Assembly (NCBI RefSeq): GCF_029948085.1
Contig: NZ_JARZZP010000005.1
Coordinates: 62,001-126,000 of the forward strand
Direction of reading: 5' to 3'
Source of the DNA: Streptococcus taonis
GTDB lineage: Bacteria; Bacillota; Bacilli; Lactobacillales; Streptococcaceae
Length of the DNA stretch: 64,000 nucleotides
Positions 25,901-34,835 of the stretch are shown piece after piece (within the stretch, counting starts at the first letter, position 1; each line of letters starts with the position of its first letter). Under the pieces are notes generated by a model. It had not been told where the DNA came from, ran no database searches, and saw nothing but the letters and a program-made list of their open reading frames with translations. The translations under genes were made by a program, and so were the position numbers.

Positions 25901-28900
25901 AATTCAACAAGAAACTTGAGAAAAATAAACGTTATCAAATCTCTGTTGTTACCAAACCACAAAAAACAGAAGTTTATGTAGACGGTAAAAAGGTTGAGCG
26001 TATTGCAAATCCAGCTCATCCTCGCTTGGCTCACAATAGCTTGGTACTTCCACTTGAAACAATCGGTGGCTTCAAAGGAATCTTGCATAGTGCTGAGTTG
26101 TCAAATGAACCATTCGTAAATCCACGTTTGATTCCAAATGATCATTTTACAGTTTCTGCAACTAGTCAAGAGTTACCAGGTACCAATGCAGAAGGTCCAG
26201 TAGAAAAAGCCTTTGACAATGATCCAAATACTTTCTGGCATTCAAAATGGTCTGGTCATCAAGCTCCATTCACTGTTGCAATGAACTTGAAAGCAGCAGA
26301 AAAAGTAAATGGTCTGACCTACCTTCCACGCCCAGGTGGAGGCAATGGTGTCGTGACATCTTATGAAATCTATGCTCAAAAAGATGGTCAGATGGTTAAA
26401 GTTGCCTCAGGAACTTGGGAAAATAATGCCAAAGAAAAAACAGTAAACTTTGAGGCTATTGAAACAGATAAGATAGAGTTTAAAGTTCTAGAAGGTGTGC
26501 GTGGATTTGGTAGTGCCGCAGAAATTCAACTACTCAAGCCACTTTCTGATAGCGAATCAGAAGAGCCAGTTGCTCCAGAAAAACCAGTGACTCCAGAGAA
26601 GCCTGTAACTCCAGAAAAACCTAAAGTTGAGGAAATGGGAGATGGTACAACTGAACTTGCTGATAACTTTGTAGCTAGCAAACCTGCTAGTGACGACGTA
26701 GTTACTGCTGCAGCACAAAGTCAAGACTATCTCAAAAAAGAATACAAGGTCTTCCCAACACCACAAAAAGTAACTTATGATGAAGGTGTTACGAAACTCC
26801 ATAAACAAGTCAATCTTGTCATGGGAGATCAATTAGACATCTATACTCGCAACCGCTTGAAGAGTGTTCTGCAAGATCATCAAATCTCATACACAAGCAG
26901 TCAAACAGCAGTGGCGGGTGCTACTAACATCTACCTTGGTGTTCATGGTCAAAATTCACAGGCTGAAAAAGAAGTGTCTGGAATTTCTCAAGGACTCTTT
27001 GATAAGATTGATGCCTATGCCTTGTCAATTAAGAACAATACAATCTCTATCGTCGGTAAAGACACAGATGCTGTCTTTTACGGTTTAACGACTCTCAAAC
27101 ACATGCTTAATGAGAGCGAGGCACCAGTCTTGCGTAATGTAACAGTTGAAGACTACGCTGAAATTAAGAACCGTGGCTTTATCGAAGGATACTATGGTAA
27201 CCCTTGGAGCAATGCTGATCGTGCAGAATTGATGCGCTATGGTGGTGACTTGAAGTTGACTCAATACTTCTTCGCACCAAAAGACGATCCATACCACAAC
27301 AAGAAGTGGCGTGAACTTTATCCAGAAGAAAAACTTGCAGAAATCCGTGAATTGGCACGTGTCGGAAATCAAAACAAAACTCGTTATGTATGGACCATTC
27401 ACCCATTCATGAACAATCGTATCCGATTCGGAAACGATGCTGACTACCAAAAAGACCTTGAAACTATTAAGGCTAAGTTCACTCAATTGATGAACGTCGG
27501 TGTCCGTGAGTTCGGTATTTTGGCAGATGATGCTCCAAGTCCAGTTGGTGGCTACAATAGCTACAACCGCTTGATGAAGGACATGACAGACTGGTTGACT
27601 GAAAAACAAGCAACTTATGTTGGCCTTCGTAAGGAAATGATTTTTGTCCCTGGTCAGTATTGGGGTAATGGACGTGAAGATGAGTTGAAAGCACTCAACG
27701 AAAACCTTCCAACCTCGACTTCTATGACCCTTACTGGTGGTAAGATTTGGGGTGAAGTGTCAGAAAACTTCCTTTCAAATCTTAAGAATAACCTTACTGC
27801 AGGTGGTAAGACCTACCGTCCAGTTTCTCTATGGGTCAATTGGCCTGTTACAGATAACTCTAAACAACATTTAATCTTGGGTGGTGGTGAGAAATTCCTT
27901 CATCCGAATGTAGATCCTAGTCTCCTTTCAGGAATCATGTTGAACCCAATGCAACAATCTGAGCCTTCTAAAATTGCCCTCTTCTCTGCAGCTCAATATG
28001 CATGGAAACAATGGAAGTCTGAAGAAGAAGCTAAGAAAGTAAATGACATCGCCTTTAACTTTGTTGAAAACGGTAAGTTTACAGATAGCGAAGCATCAGT
28101 TGCCTTCCGTGAACTTGGTAAACACATGATTAACCAAAACATGGATGGTCGTGTTGTTAAGTTGGAAGAGTCTGTTGAACTTGCACCGAAATTGGCAACC
28201 TTCATGTCTAAGTTGAAAGCTGGTCAAGATGTCAGCGCAGAGCGTCAAGAATTGCGTGCAGAATTTGCTAAACTAAAAGCTGCAGCACAACTTTATAAAG
28301 CATCTGGTGATGAAAAGATGCGTGCTCAAATCCACTATTGGTTGGACAATACCATTGACCAAATGGATGCCTTGAGTGCTCTTCTTGATGGTACAGAAGC
28401 TATCGAAACCAATGATTCTGCAAAACTTTGGGATAGCTACTATAAGGGATTGAAACTATATGAACAGTCTCAAACTTATACCTTCCATTATGTAGACCAT
28501 GATGAGAGAGCTGAGTTGGGTGTTCAACATATCCGTCCATTCTTGCTTGGCCTTCGTGAAATCCTTGCAACAGAAGTTCAAAAAGCCTTGCATCCTGACC
28601 AAGTCATTAGTACCTTTATCACAAACCGTACAGGTGTCGAAGGTGGACTTGCTGAAGTGACTGACGGAGATTTAGGAACACATGCCCTTATCAAGTCACC
28701 AAATAGCATTCAAACTGGTGATTACATTGGCTTGAAATTTAACAAAGCTGTTCCAATCCAAAACTTGACATTTGCAATGGGAACTCAAGCAAATCCTCGT
28801 GATACCTTCAACAACGCTAAGGTTGAGTATCTAAATGAAAATGATGAGTGGGTCACCCTTTCAGAACCAAGCTACACTGGTAATGAGCCTCTTCTTAAAT

Positions 28901-31326
28901 TTGAAAATCTCAATATCAATGCTAAAGCTGTTCGCATGATTGCGACTTCAGATCGTGAGAACACTTGGTTTGCTGTACGAGAAATCGCTGTGAACCGTCC
29001 TGTAGAAGTAAGTCGTCCTAAACAGGCAGCTACAGTGACCATCAGTCCAAATCTTATGTACAAGTACAATACGACAGTTGCTCAGATTACAGATGGTCGT
29101 GACAATACTGAAGCAATGCTTGCAAATGCTGATAGAACAGACACTACTCCAGTAAATGGTTGGGTGCAACTTGACTTGGGTGAAGTCAAACCTGTAACTA
29201 AGGTTCGTCTTGTTCAAGGATCAGGAGACAAATTGGCGGAAGGTGTTCTTGAATATTCTGCAGATGGTAGCTCATGGCAAGAATTGGATCGTTTGACTGG
29301 TGAACAAACTAAAGAAATCGAAACTCCAATTTCAGCTCGCTACGTTCGTGTTCGCAATACTAAGAACATCAACCTATGGTGGCGTATCGCTGACTTCTCA
29401 GTTGAAACACGTGCAGGCAATAGCGAATTGACTGATACAAACGTTGAAAGCTTGAAGTCAACTCCAGTTTATGACAGCCTAGGCCGTTATGACCTTCAAA
29501 TTCCAAGCGGAACTAAGCTTCCAGCTAATAGCTACTTGGGTATGAAACTTGATCGTCTTCACCAAGCTGAAAGCATTCAAGCACTTGGTACACAAAATCC
29601 ATCCCTTAACTTGGAATACTCTCCAAATGCCCAAGAATGGTATCCAGCTAATCAAGTGACTGATAAGTCCTTGGTACGTTATGTTCGTTTGGTTAATAAG
29701 ACTGGCCAAGAACAAGCAGTGACAGCAACATCTCTACTTGTTCAGACAAAAGAAGTTCAACCAACAACACTTGATTCGACATCAATGGGAATCCACCCAA
29801 CATACGGTAGAAACGACGTTCGTAAGATCAAGAACTTGGATCAATTATTTGATGGTGTTTACAATAACTTTGTAGAGTTCTCAGACTATGCTCGTAAAGA
29901 CGGTCATATCACCTTGAGACTTGGTAGCGAACGTGATATTAAGAAGATTAGAGCTTACATCCAAGACGGCACTCAAAACTATCTCCGTGATGGTAAGATT
30001 CAAGTCAGTCAAGATGGCAAGACTTGGACAGATGTTGTGACAGTTGGTGACGGTGTTGCTAATGAAACACGTGATGACTCCTTGACAGATGGCTGGACAC
30101 ATGATTCTAAGATGCCAGGAAATCGCTATATCGAGGGTGAACTTTCAAGCCCAGTTAAAGCCAACTATCTCCGTGTTCTATTTACAGCAGACTATGATGC
30201 TCGTTTTGTAGGCTTCACTGAGTTGGTGATCAATGATGGCGAATTCGTGAAACCAATCAATGACCCAACTGTAGAAGGAAACAGCAGTGAAAGCCAAGGC
30301 AACCTTTACACTAACCTTGTAGATGGCAAAGTATTGACAAGCTACAAGGCTGAGAAAGAACAAGGTGAGCTTGTTTACCACTTGTCAGAACCAACAGACG
30401 CTAACCATATTCGACTTGTTTCAAGTATTCCTCAAGGAGTTACTGCACGTGTGCTTGCTCGTACTCTTAAAGAAGATAAAAAAGATGCTTGGACAGATCT
30501 AGGAGCAATTACCTCAAGCTTCCAAACATTTGCAGTGAGAGAGAAAGCGCCATTGTTGGATGTCAAAGTTGTTTGGGAAGGTGGCAAACCAGAGTTCTAC
30601 GAAATGACTACATTCCACCAAGAACTGCCAGAAGAACCAGAGAAACCAGCTCCAACTACAAGTAAGGGTGATGAGCCAGCACCAGTAGTAGAAGTACCAG
30701 AATTTACTGGTGGCGTAAATGGTGTCGAAGCAGCTGTTCAAGAAGTTCCAGAATACACTGAAGCTATTGGTACAGCAGGTGATGAGCCAGCACCAGTAGT
30801 AGAAGTCCCAGAATTCACAGGTGGCGTTAACGCAGTCGAAGCAGCTGTTCAAGAAGTTCCAGAATACACTGAAGCTATTGGTACAGCAGGCGATGAAGTA
30901 GCACCAGTAGTGGAAATCCCAGAATATACAGGAGCTATTGGCACAGCAGGTGAAGAAGTAGCTGTTCAGGAAGTAAGCCCAGAATTCACAGGCAGTGTCA
31001 ATGGATCAGAAGCAGCTATCCATGAAGTCCCAGAATTTACTGGTGGTGTGAATGGTGAAGCAGCAGCTGTTCAAGAAGTAGGTCCAGAATTCACAGGTGG
31101 TGTCAATGGGACAGAAGGAGCTGTCCGTGAGATTCCAGAATACACAGATGAGCAGTCTCTTGTAGCTCTTACTATGTCACAAGATAAGACCTACCAAGCA
31201 CCTGCAAGTCATCCATACAAGCTCCCAGAGACAGGTACTAAAGAAAATGCCGGCCTTGCAGCCGTTGGTGTTGTAGGAGCACTTCTTGGTATGTTTGCTA
31301 TGGGAAAGAAAAAAGACGACGAATAA
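22972..31326 (+). CDS. Cell-wall-anchored beta-N-acetylhexosaminidase with GH20 and GH84 catalytic domains
   Basis: A 2784-residue surface enzyme that should remove terminal beta-GlcNAc/GalNAc from host glycans. Order: YSIRK signal peptide (about 1-40); Pro/Glu/Thr-rich linker; F5/8C (CBM32-like) domain (about 142-300); GH20 domain (about 385-870) with the catalytic Asp695-Glu696 pair in HIGTDEYYG; LamG-like region (about 925-1045); F5/8C domain (about 1050-1190); Pro-Glu-Lys linker; GH84/hyaluronidase-type domain (about 1235-1830) with RGFIEGYYGNPWS at about 1399 and the catalytic Asp1519-Asp1520 in ILADDAPSP; at least three more CBM32-like domains (about 1877-2420); EVPEYT/EFTGGVN repeats; LPETG from 2751, TM and charged tail. 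It follows the GH101 gene and shares its repeats. Both catalytic centres look intact. Confidence 0.92.
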   Translation: MGKHFFEKRCHYSIRKFTIGAASVMIGASIFGASVVQAAETEGPSETEGTVTQAQPLDKLPADIAAAIEKAEASAGTVDDQPAASETGATAAETTTPKPTETPAPKEEVASKPATNPKEEAVSEAKPVASPAIKDVVDTPDVNHLEKATATASNHEANTPFTAEKAIDGKPDTRWATDQNVEKPTIEFTLEKTTVIKHVEIDWDRRLRGQQNDPNIKSWNLYYAGQDDVNGSGNKEWKLAYQRTGNPLLDEKIDLKEAIQAKYLKLEITDYQAGTMNWKNVGIQEIRAYSNIPDASKPTDIRQVTELAIAEDGKSLVLPKLPGQVSLIGSNKQGVVDLNNKIYKPLTDQTVKVMVQQVKDTHTFTKEFEVLIKGLHADEGVGTKPAVAPAVQQWYGTEGKTSITADTVISVGDSGFGQEAKFYQTDLESRGLEIATGDQTAQKRIEFKKVVDKGYGKEGYGITIKDGVITVEAATNAGAFYATRTLLQMGEKDLQNGEIRDFPSFSHRGFMLDTGRKFIPYDTLVDIMLNMAYYKMNDLQLHLNDNYIFLKDHLAGKNLSQDEELDYVLKKAKTGFRVETDVVGENGEKLTSDEHYTKEEMQEIIKLAKALHINLVPEIDTPGHALSFVKVRPDLMYKGSLSDYRGKHNVERVAMLDLDNKYEETLAFVKSVYDKLLDGENAPLHGVSTVHIGTDEYYGSRESYRRYVNDMIQYIKGKGYTPRIWGSLSAKPGTTPVDWKDVEVDIWSIGWQRPADAIAQGAKIINITDIPTYSVPSGSNSQGGYGDYANYETQYNRWTPNDFSTGGGPRLEASNPNILGGGHAVWNDNIDLHETGLTSFDIFKRFFKSMQSTAERTWGSDRAAKTYADRIQPTSVYAPRSNPEKTVAEEDLFKINPETVKDYLAKKVQKTEAGLNFEKDSSIEGLVGDVGPSHVLKLDVTVTGDGEQVFSTSGDNQLYLADKDGYLAYKFEQFHIQFNKKLEKNKRYQISVVTKPQKTEVYVDGKKVERIANPAHPRLAHNSLVLPLETIGGFKGILHSAELSNEPFVNPRLIPNDHFTVSATSQELPGTNAEGPVEKAFDNDPNTFWHSKWSGHQAPFTVAMNLKAAEKVNGLTYLPRPGGGNGVVTSYEIYAQKDGQMVKVASGTWENNAKEKTVNFEAIETDKIEFKVLEGVRGFGSAAEIQLLKPLSDSESEEPVAPEKPVTPEKPVTPEKPKVEEMGDGTTELADNFVASKPASDDVVTAAAQSQDYLKKEYKVFPTPQKVTYDEGVTKLHKQVNLVMGDQLDIYTRNRLKSVLQDHQISYTSSQTAVAGATNIYLGVHGQNSQAEKEVSGISQGLFDKIDAYALSIKNNTISIVGKDTDAVFYGLTTLKHMLNESEAPVLRNVTVEDYAEIKNRGFIEGYYGNPWSNADRAELMRYGGDLKLTQYFFAPKDDPYHNKKWRELYPEEKLAEIRELARVGNQNKTRYVWTIHPFMNNRIRFGNDADYQKDLETIKAKFTQLMNVGVREFGILADDAPSPVGGYNSYNRLMKDMTDWLTEKQATYVGLRKEMIFVPGQYWGNGREDELKALNENLPTSTSMTLTGGKIWGEVSENFLSNLKNNLTAGGKTYRPVSLWVNWPVTDNSKQHLILGGGEKFLHPNVDPSLLSGIMLNPMQQSEPSKIALFSAAQYAWKQWKSEEEAKKVNDIAFNFVENGKFTDSEASVAFRELGKHMINQNMDGRVVKLEESVELAPKLATFMSKLKAGQDVSAERQELRAEFAKLKAAAQLYKASGDEKMRAQIHYWLDNTIDQMDALSALLDGTEAIETNDSAKLWDSYYKGLKLYEQSQTYTFHYVDHDERAELGVQHIRPFLLGLREILATEVQKALHPDQVISTFITNRTGVEGGLAEVTDGDLGTHALIKSPNSIQTGDYIGLKFNKAVPIQNLTFAMGTQANPRDTFNNAKVEYLNENDEWVTLSEPSYTGNEPLLKFENLNINAKAVRMIATSDRENTWFAVREIAVNRPVEVSRPKQAATVTISPNLMYKYNTTVAQITDGRDNTEAMLANADRTDTTPVNGWVQLDLGEVKPVTKVRLVQGSGDKLAEGVLEYSADGSSWQELDRLTGEQTKEIETPISARYVRVRNTKNINLWWRIADFSVETRAGNSELTDTNVESLKSTPVYDSLGRYDLQIPSGTKLPANSYLGMKLDRLHQAESIQALGTQNPSLNLEYSPNAQEWYPANQVTDKSLVRYVRLVNKTGQEQAVTATSLLVQTKEVQPTTLDSTSMGIHPTYGRNDVRKIKNLDQLFDGVYNNFVEFSDYARKDGHITLRLGSERDIKKIRAYIQDGTQNYLRDGKIQVSQDGKTWTDVVTVGDGVANETRDDSLTDGWTHDSKMPGNRYIEGELSSPVKANYLRVLFTADYDARFVGFTELVINDGEFVKPINDPTVEGNSSESQGNLYTNLVDGKVLTSYKAEKEQGELVYHLSEPTDANHIRLVSSIPQGVTARVLARTLKEDKKDAWTDLGAITSSFQTFAVREKAPLLDVKVVWEGGKPEFYEMTTFHQELPEEPEKPAPTTSKGDEPAPVVEVPEFTGGVNGVEAAVQEVPEYTEAIGTAGDEPAPVVEVPEFTGGVNAVEAAVQEVPEYTEAIGTAGDEVAPVVEIPEYTGAIGTAGEEVAVQEVSPEFTGSVNGSEAAIHEVPEFTGGVNGEAAAVQEVGPEFTGGVNGTEGAVREIPEYTDEQSLVALTMSQDKTYQAPASHPYKLPETGTKENAGLAAVGVVGALLGMFAMGKKKDDE
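30661..31150 (+). repeat. C-terminal repeats of the GH20/GH84 gene, shared with the GH101 gene
   Basis: Alternating units around [17 protein letters not shown] and [18 protein letters not shown] are repeated with near-identical DNA. The same unit types (EFTGGVN..., EYT..GTAGDE) occur at 22003-22660 in the upstream gene, so the two stalks are paralogous and could exchange by recombination. Confidence 0.85.
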
Positions 31327-31345
31327 GATGATGTAAAAGCATCTA

Positions 31346-31450
31346 ATACTCAATGAAAATCAAAGAGCAAACTAGGAAACTAGCCGCAGGCTGTACTTGA
31401 GTACGGCAAGGCGACGTTGACGCGGTTTGAATTTGATTTTCGAAGAGTAT
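31346..31450 (-). repeat. BOX element, A-C type (no boxB)
   Basis: 105-bp copy in the same orientation and architecture as the copy at 12221, located 20 bp after the stop of the GH20/GH84 gene and before its terminator, so it is part of that mRNA's 3' UTR. Confidence 0.9.
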
Positions 31451-31489
31451 AAGTCATAGAGATTGGATCAAGATACTAATCTCGATCAA

Positions 31490-31548
31490 AAAAAGCGGAC
31501 AAAACTAGTTTTCTGATGAACAGAATCTGGTCTTGTTCGCTTTTTCTT
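31490..31548 (+). terminator. Terminator downstream of the GH20/GH84 gene
   Basis: AAAAAGCGGACAA (31490-31502) pairs with TTGTTCGCTTTTT (31533-31545) with one G-T wobble; a T run follows. The large loop contains further pairing. Confidence 0.8.
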
Positions 31549-31564
31549 AAAGTGAGGAAGCTGA

Positions 31565-31717
31565 TGGCCACTGAAGTTCTTTGACCAGAATATTTTTAAC
31601 TTGGGACGAAGAACTTTCGATTGGGTTAAGTCGCAAGCCAATTTCTACCATTTAGGATGTTTTGATGACAATTTAAGAAAGAGCAATCTTTTCCTAGAAA
31701 TAAATGCTAAACTATAA
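31565..31717 (+). other. Open 50-codon frame without a start: possible gene remnant in a 390-bp gap
   Basis: Between the terminator and the next small gene there is no complete gene. One frame stays open from a TGA at 31562 to a TAA at 31715 and reads like a normal protein tail (FDQNIFNLGRRTFDWV, then HLGCFDDNLRKSNLFLEI), but has no ATG/GTG with an SD. It may be the decayed end of a lost gene. The remaining bases to 31936 show nothing recognisable. Confidence 0.25.
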
Positions 31718-31936
31718 TTGTTCCTAAACATGATTTAGTAGATCGGTGGTCTGGTTCAACCCTAAAAGAATAGAGCTGATCTTACAAGTTAATCATGAAG
31801 AGTATTATTAGATTGGATTTAGAGGTAGCTAGTAGAAAAAAGTAAATCTGAAATTTGATGCTCTTATGTGAGCAAGACTAAGAAGTTAATTCTATTCATT
31901 CATTCATTTATTTGTAAAAAGCTTTGGGGAGTATCT

Positions 31937-32101
31937 ATGAAATTTAATAAATATGCCTATCCCTTAGCGCAAGCCTGCTTGGGTTTGTATTTATTCGCTA
32001 ATGGAGGTAGTTTGATCAATTTAGATATTGGGGTTATCCTTGTGTTATTATCCCTGATTAAGGGAGTAGAAATCCATAAAGAGAAAAGAAAACACAGATG
32101 A
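31937..32101 (+). CDS. Small membrane protein, hypothetical (54 aa)
   Basis: ATG at 31937 follows GGGGAG (SD, 7-bp spacing). The frame is open further upstream to 31868, but only this start has an SD. The product MKFNKYAYPLAQACLGLY... contains two hydrophobic stretches (about 8-24 and 30-43) and a basic tail KEKRKHR, suggesting a two-pass membrane peptide. It precedes the CPBP protein by 51 bp in the same direction, so the two may be co-transcribed. Function unknown. Confidence 0.6.
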   Translation: MKFNKYAYPLAQACLGLYLFANGGSLINLDIGVILVLLSLIKGVEIHKEKRKHR

Positions 32102-32152
32102 GCATCGTTAGTAAGTGGAGATGCTGGAGTTAAGGAAAGAAGAGGTAGTGGT

Positions 32153-32854
32153 TTGCAAAAGTTAAAAAATAGTTTAAAATTTGTAGGAATGATCTTACTG
32201 ATTATAAATGTAAATATATTTCCAATGAGAATGCTGGCTCTCGAAGACTCTAGTTCTCTGCCCTTAAAGTGGACGACTAGTATTGGGTATTTGGTACTGG
32301 CTACTTTCTTGCTAGTTGCTGTTTGGCGACAATATAAAAAGAAAATTCCGAATCAGCAGAAGGCTTTCAAGTTTACCTGGAAGGATTTTGGAATAGCCCT
32401 TTTATTTTATGTGGCTACTCGACTAGTAGCGATTGTAGGTACCCTCCTGATCCAAGTAGTTACTGGAAATCCAACATCCGCTAACGATGCTGCCTTGCTG
32501 GCTACAAGCGAGCAGGTTACTCGTGTTTTTCCTCTATTTTTCATCGCCTTTCATTTTGCAATTGGTATATTTGCTCCAATCATGGAAGAATTAGTATTTA
32601 GAGGATTCTTCAGCCACTATTTTTTTAAAGAAGATCAAAAGTGGTTGAAATTGTTAATAAGTTCTGCGATTTTTGGCTACCTGCATATGTTTTATCCGAT
32701 AGAGTTTGTAACTTATTTTTTACTGGGAGTGATATTTTACTTAGCCTACGCTCGTAGAGGGAATATCCTTGATTCCATAGCTGTTCATTTGCTAAATAAC
32801 GGACTGCTGGTACTGGTATCTATTTTAAACTATCTATTTTTAGTTTTTAGCTAA
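32153..32854 (+). CDS. CPBP-family intramembrane metalloprotease-like protein
   Basis: 233-aa polytopic membrane protein of the CPBP (CAAX protease/bacteriocin self-immunity) family. Motif 1 EELVFRG (Glu145-Glu146), motif 2 FGYLH with His178, and motif 3 HLLNNG near the C-terminus are all present, so it may be an active Rce1-type protease. In streptococci such proteins give self-protection against bacteriocins or process peptides, but no bacteriocin gene is visible here. The start is a TTG with weak upstream GAGG; a start nearer the first TM segment is possible. A BOX element begins at the last base of the stop codon. Confidence 0.8.
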   Translation: MQKLKNSLKFVGMILLIINVNIFPMRMLALEDSSSLPLKWTTSIGYLVLATFLLVAVWRQYKKKIPNQQKAFKFTWKDFGIALLFYVATRLVAIVGTLLIQVVTGNPTSANDAALLATSEQVTRVFPLFFIAFHFAIGIFAPIMEELVFRGFFSHYFFKEDQKWLKLLISSAIFGYLHMFYPIEFVTYFLLGVIFYLAYARRGNILDSIAVHLLNNGLLVLVSILNYLFLVFS

Positions 32855-33003
32855 TACTCTTCGAAAATCTCTTCAAACCACGTCAGCGTCGCCTTGCCGT
32901 ATATTTGTTACTGACTTCGTCAGTTCTATCCACAACCTCAAAACAGTGTTTTGAGCAACCTGCGGCTAGCTTCCTAGTTTGCTCTTTGATTTTCATTGAG
33001 TAT
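32854..33003 (+). repeat. BOX element, A-B-C type
   Basis: 150-bp copy in plus orientation from ATACTCTTCGAAAATC to TTTTCATTGAGTAT. boxA is followed by one boxB (GACTTCGTCAGTTC...CAAAACAGTGTTTTGAG hairpins) and boxC (GCGGCTAGCTTCCTAG). It starts exactly at the CPBP stop codon, so it forms that gene's 3' UTR. Confidence 0.93.
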
Positions 33004-33093
33004 AAAATATATTCAAAAAATGATTGGTTTAAAGGCTGATCATTTTTTTGTTGCAAAGATTAACTTTTGCTGATAAATGCTGAAGATAGCAAT

Positions 33094-33118
33094 AAAAAAC
33101 CAGCGATTCAATCACTGG
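33094..33118 (-). terminator. Terminator for the minus-strand Ser/Thr-rich protein gene
   Basis: On the minus strand CCAGTGAT/ATCGCTGG (one G-T pair) is followed by TTTTTTATT; it lies 17 bp past the stop codon at 33135. Confidence 0.8.
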
Positions 33119-33134
33119 CTGTTAGATCGTTCTT

Positions 33135-33548
33135 TTAGGAAGCTCCATTAGTAGTAGACGTTTTTGTATCTGTTGTTTGAGTGCTAGAAGAAGGAACAGT
33201 CGGTTGTTCTTGTTTACTGCTAGTATCTTCTTTCTTACTTTCTGCACTGCTACTAGATTGACTTGTTGTTTCTTCTTGTGTGTTTTCTTTTGTAGAAGTA
33301 TTGTCCTTGTTTGGAGTAGTATTCTCTTGAGGGGATTCCTTTTGAATCTCTTTTATGACTGTTGTCTGGGTTGTCGTAGTTTCTTTTTTAGAGTTATTAT
33401 TGTTGTTATTCATAGCATTCATGATGGTGATGCTTGCAGTAATCAGTCCCAGAATACTACCGATAGTTGCGATGGTTTTTTGAAAAACGGTAAATCCTTT
33501 TTTGATATGTTCCGTTTTAGGTTTTGATGTTCTACGATAATTAGACAT
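33135..33548 (-). CDS. Single-pass membrane protein with a Ser/Thr-rich tail, hypothetical
   Basis: 137 aa. A basic N-terminus (RRTSKPKTEHIKK) precedes one TM helix (about 24-46, IATIGSILGLITASITIMNAM), then an Asn run, then a low-complexity hydrophilic tail rich in Ser, Thr, Gln, Glu and Lys to the end. This topology suggests a surface-exposed, flexible extracellular tail. No enzyme motif is present. The start has a good SD (AGGAGAGAT). It is convergent with the CPBP gene and divergent from the cysteine desulfurase gene. The family (streptococcal DUF-type) is uncharacterised. Confidence 0.75.
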   Translation of the reverse strand: MSNYRRTSKPKTEHIKKGFTVFQKTIATIGSILGLITASITIMNAMNNNNNNSKKETTTTQTTVIKEIQKESPQENTTPNKDNTSTKENTQEETTSQSSSSAESKKEDTSSKQEQPTVPSSSTQTTDTKTSTTNGAS

Positions 33549-33623
33549 AATATCTCTCCTTTACTAAAATTCATTATACCGAAAATCTTTAAAAAAAACT
33601 TAAATGAACCTGAATTGCCTTTC

Positions 33624-33652
33624 TTGTCGCCTGAACTGTTTCGTGATACAAT
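33624..33652 (+). promoter_or_regulatory. Promoter of the cysteine desulfurase-thiI operon
   Basis: TTGTCG (33624-33629), 17-bp spacer, TGATACAAT extended -10 (TACAAT 33647-33652). Confidence 0.7.
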
Positions 33653-33684
33653 AGAAGGAGTGATTTTAGAAAGCGTGAGAAACC

Positions 33685-34827
33685 ATGATTTACTTTGATA
33701 ATTCGGCAACGACCAAGCCGTACCCAGAAGCATTAGAGACCTATATGCAAGTTGCTGCAAAAATTATTGGAAATCCTTCTAGTCTCCATCGATTGGGGGA
33801 CCAGTCTACCAGAATTTTAGAAGCTTCTCGTCAGCAGATTGCAGATTTAATTGGCAAAAAAAGTGAGGAAATCTTCTTTACCTCTGGTGGGACTGAAGGA
33901 GACAACTGGGTTATCAAAGGGGTTGCATTTGAAAAAGCGCATTTTGGTAAACACATTATTGTATCAGCTATTGAGCATCCAGCAGTCAAGGAGTCAGCCC
34001 TCTGGCTCAAGACTCAAGGTTTTGAAGTGGATTTTGCACCAGTTGATGAAAAAGGATTTGTAGATGTAACTGCTTTAGAAAATCTACTTCGTCCTGATAC
34101 AACGCTAGTCTCTGTTATGGCTGTCAACAATGAAATCGGCTCAGTCCAGCCCATCCAAGCCATTTCAGAACTTTTAGCGGATAAACCAACCATTTCTTTC
34201 CATGTAGATGCTGTTCAGGCCTTGGCAAAAATACCAACAGAAAAGTATTTGACAGACCGAGTAGACTTTGCAACCTTCTCCAGTCATAAGTTCCATGGAG
34301 TTCGTGGTGTTGGCTTTGTCTATATCAAGTCGGGTAAGAAAATTACACCCCTATTAACCGGTGGTGGTCAGGAGCGTGACTATCGTTCCACAACTGAGAA
34401 TGTAGCAGGGATTGCAGCGACTGCCAAGGCACTACGTTTGGCTATGGAGAGATTGGACTTATTTGCTAGCAAAACAAGTCAGATGAAAGAGGTCATTCGT
34501 CAGGCTCTTCTTGACTATCCAGATATTTTTGTCTTCTCAGGTGAGGAAGAATTTGCTCCTCATATTCTGACCTTCGGAATTAAGGGAGTTCGTGGGGAAG
34601 TTATTGTGCACGCCTTTGAAGACTATGACATTTTCATTTCCACAACATCAGCTTGCTCGTCCAAGGCTGGGAAACCTGCTGGTACCCTGATTGCTATGGG
34701 CATTGATAAGGATAAAGCTCAGTCAGCAGTTCGTCTCAGTCTAGATCTAGAAAATGACATGAGTCAGGTAGAGCAGTTCTTGACCAAGTTAAAATTAATC
34801 TACAATCAAACTAAAAAAGTAAGATAG
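33685..34827 (+). CDS. Cysteine desulfurase (IscS/NifS-type)
   Basis: PLP enzyme that takes sulfur from cysteine as an enzyme persulfide, here most likely for ThiI and tRNA 4-thiouridine. It is 380 aa. PLP-binding Lys202 lies in [12 protein letters not shown], the PLP-contacting His is in AIEHPAVKE, and catalytic Cys324 lies in [10 protein letters not shown]. It is adjacent to thiI (8 bp gap), the usual dedicated IscS-ThiI pair of streptococci; the housekeeping SufS would be elsewhere. The start follows a GAGAAACC region with a weak SD. Confidence 0.93.
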   Translation: MIYFDNSATTKPYPEALETYMQVAAKIIGNPSSLHRLGDQSTRILEASRQQIADLIGKKSEEIFFTSGGTEGDNWVIKGVAFEKAHFGKHIIVSAIEHPAVKESALWLKTQGFEVDFAPVDEKGFVDVTALENLLRPDTTLVSVMAVNNEIGSVQPIQAISELLADKPTISFHVDAVQALAKIPTEKYLTDRVDFATFSSHKFHGVRGVGFVYIKSGKKITPLLTGGGQERDYRSTTENVAGIAATAKALRLAMERLDLFASKTSQMKEVIRQALLDYPDIFVFSGEEEFAPHILTFGIKGVRGEVIVHAFEDYDIFISTTSACSSKAGKPAGTLIAMGIDKDKAQSAVRLSLDLENDMSQVEQFLTKLKLIYNQTKKVR

Positions 34828-34835
34828 GAGCATTC

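Noticed and set aside
33177..33527. Plus-strand 116-aa ORF opposite the Ser/Thr-rich membrane protein
   Set aside because: Antisense of low-complexity codons; the minus-strand gene has the SD, TM helix and terminator.
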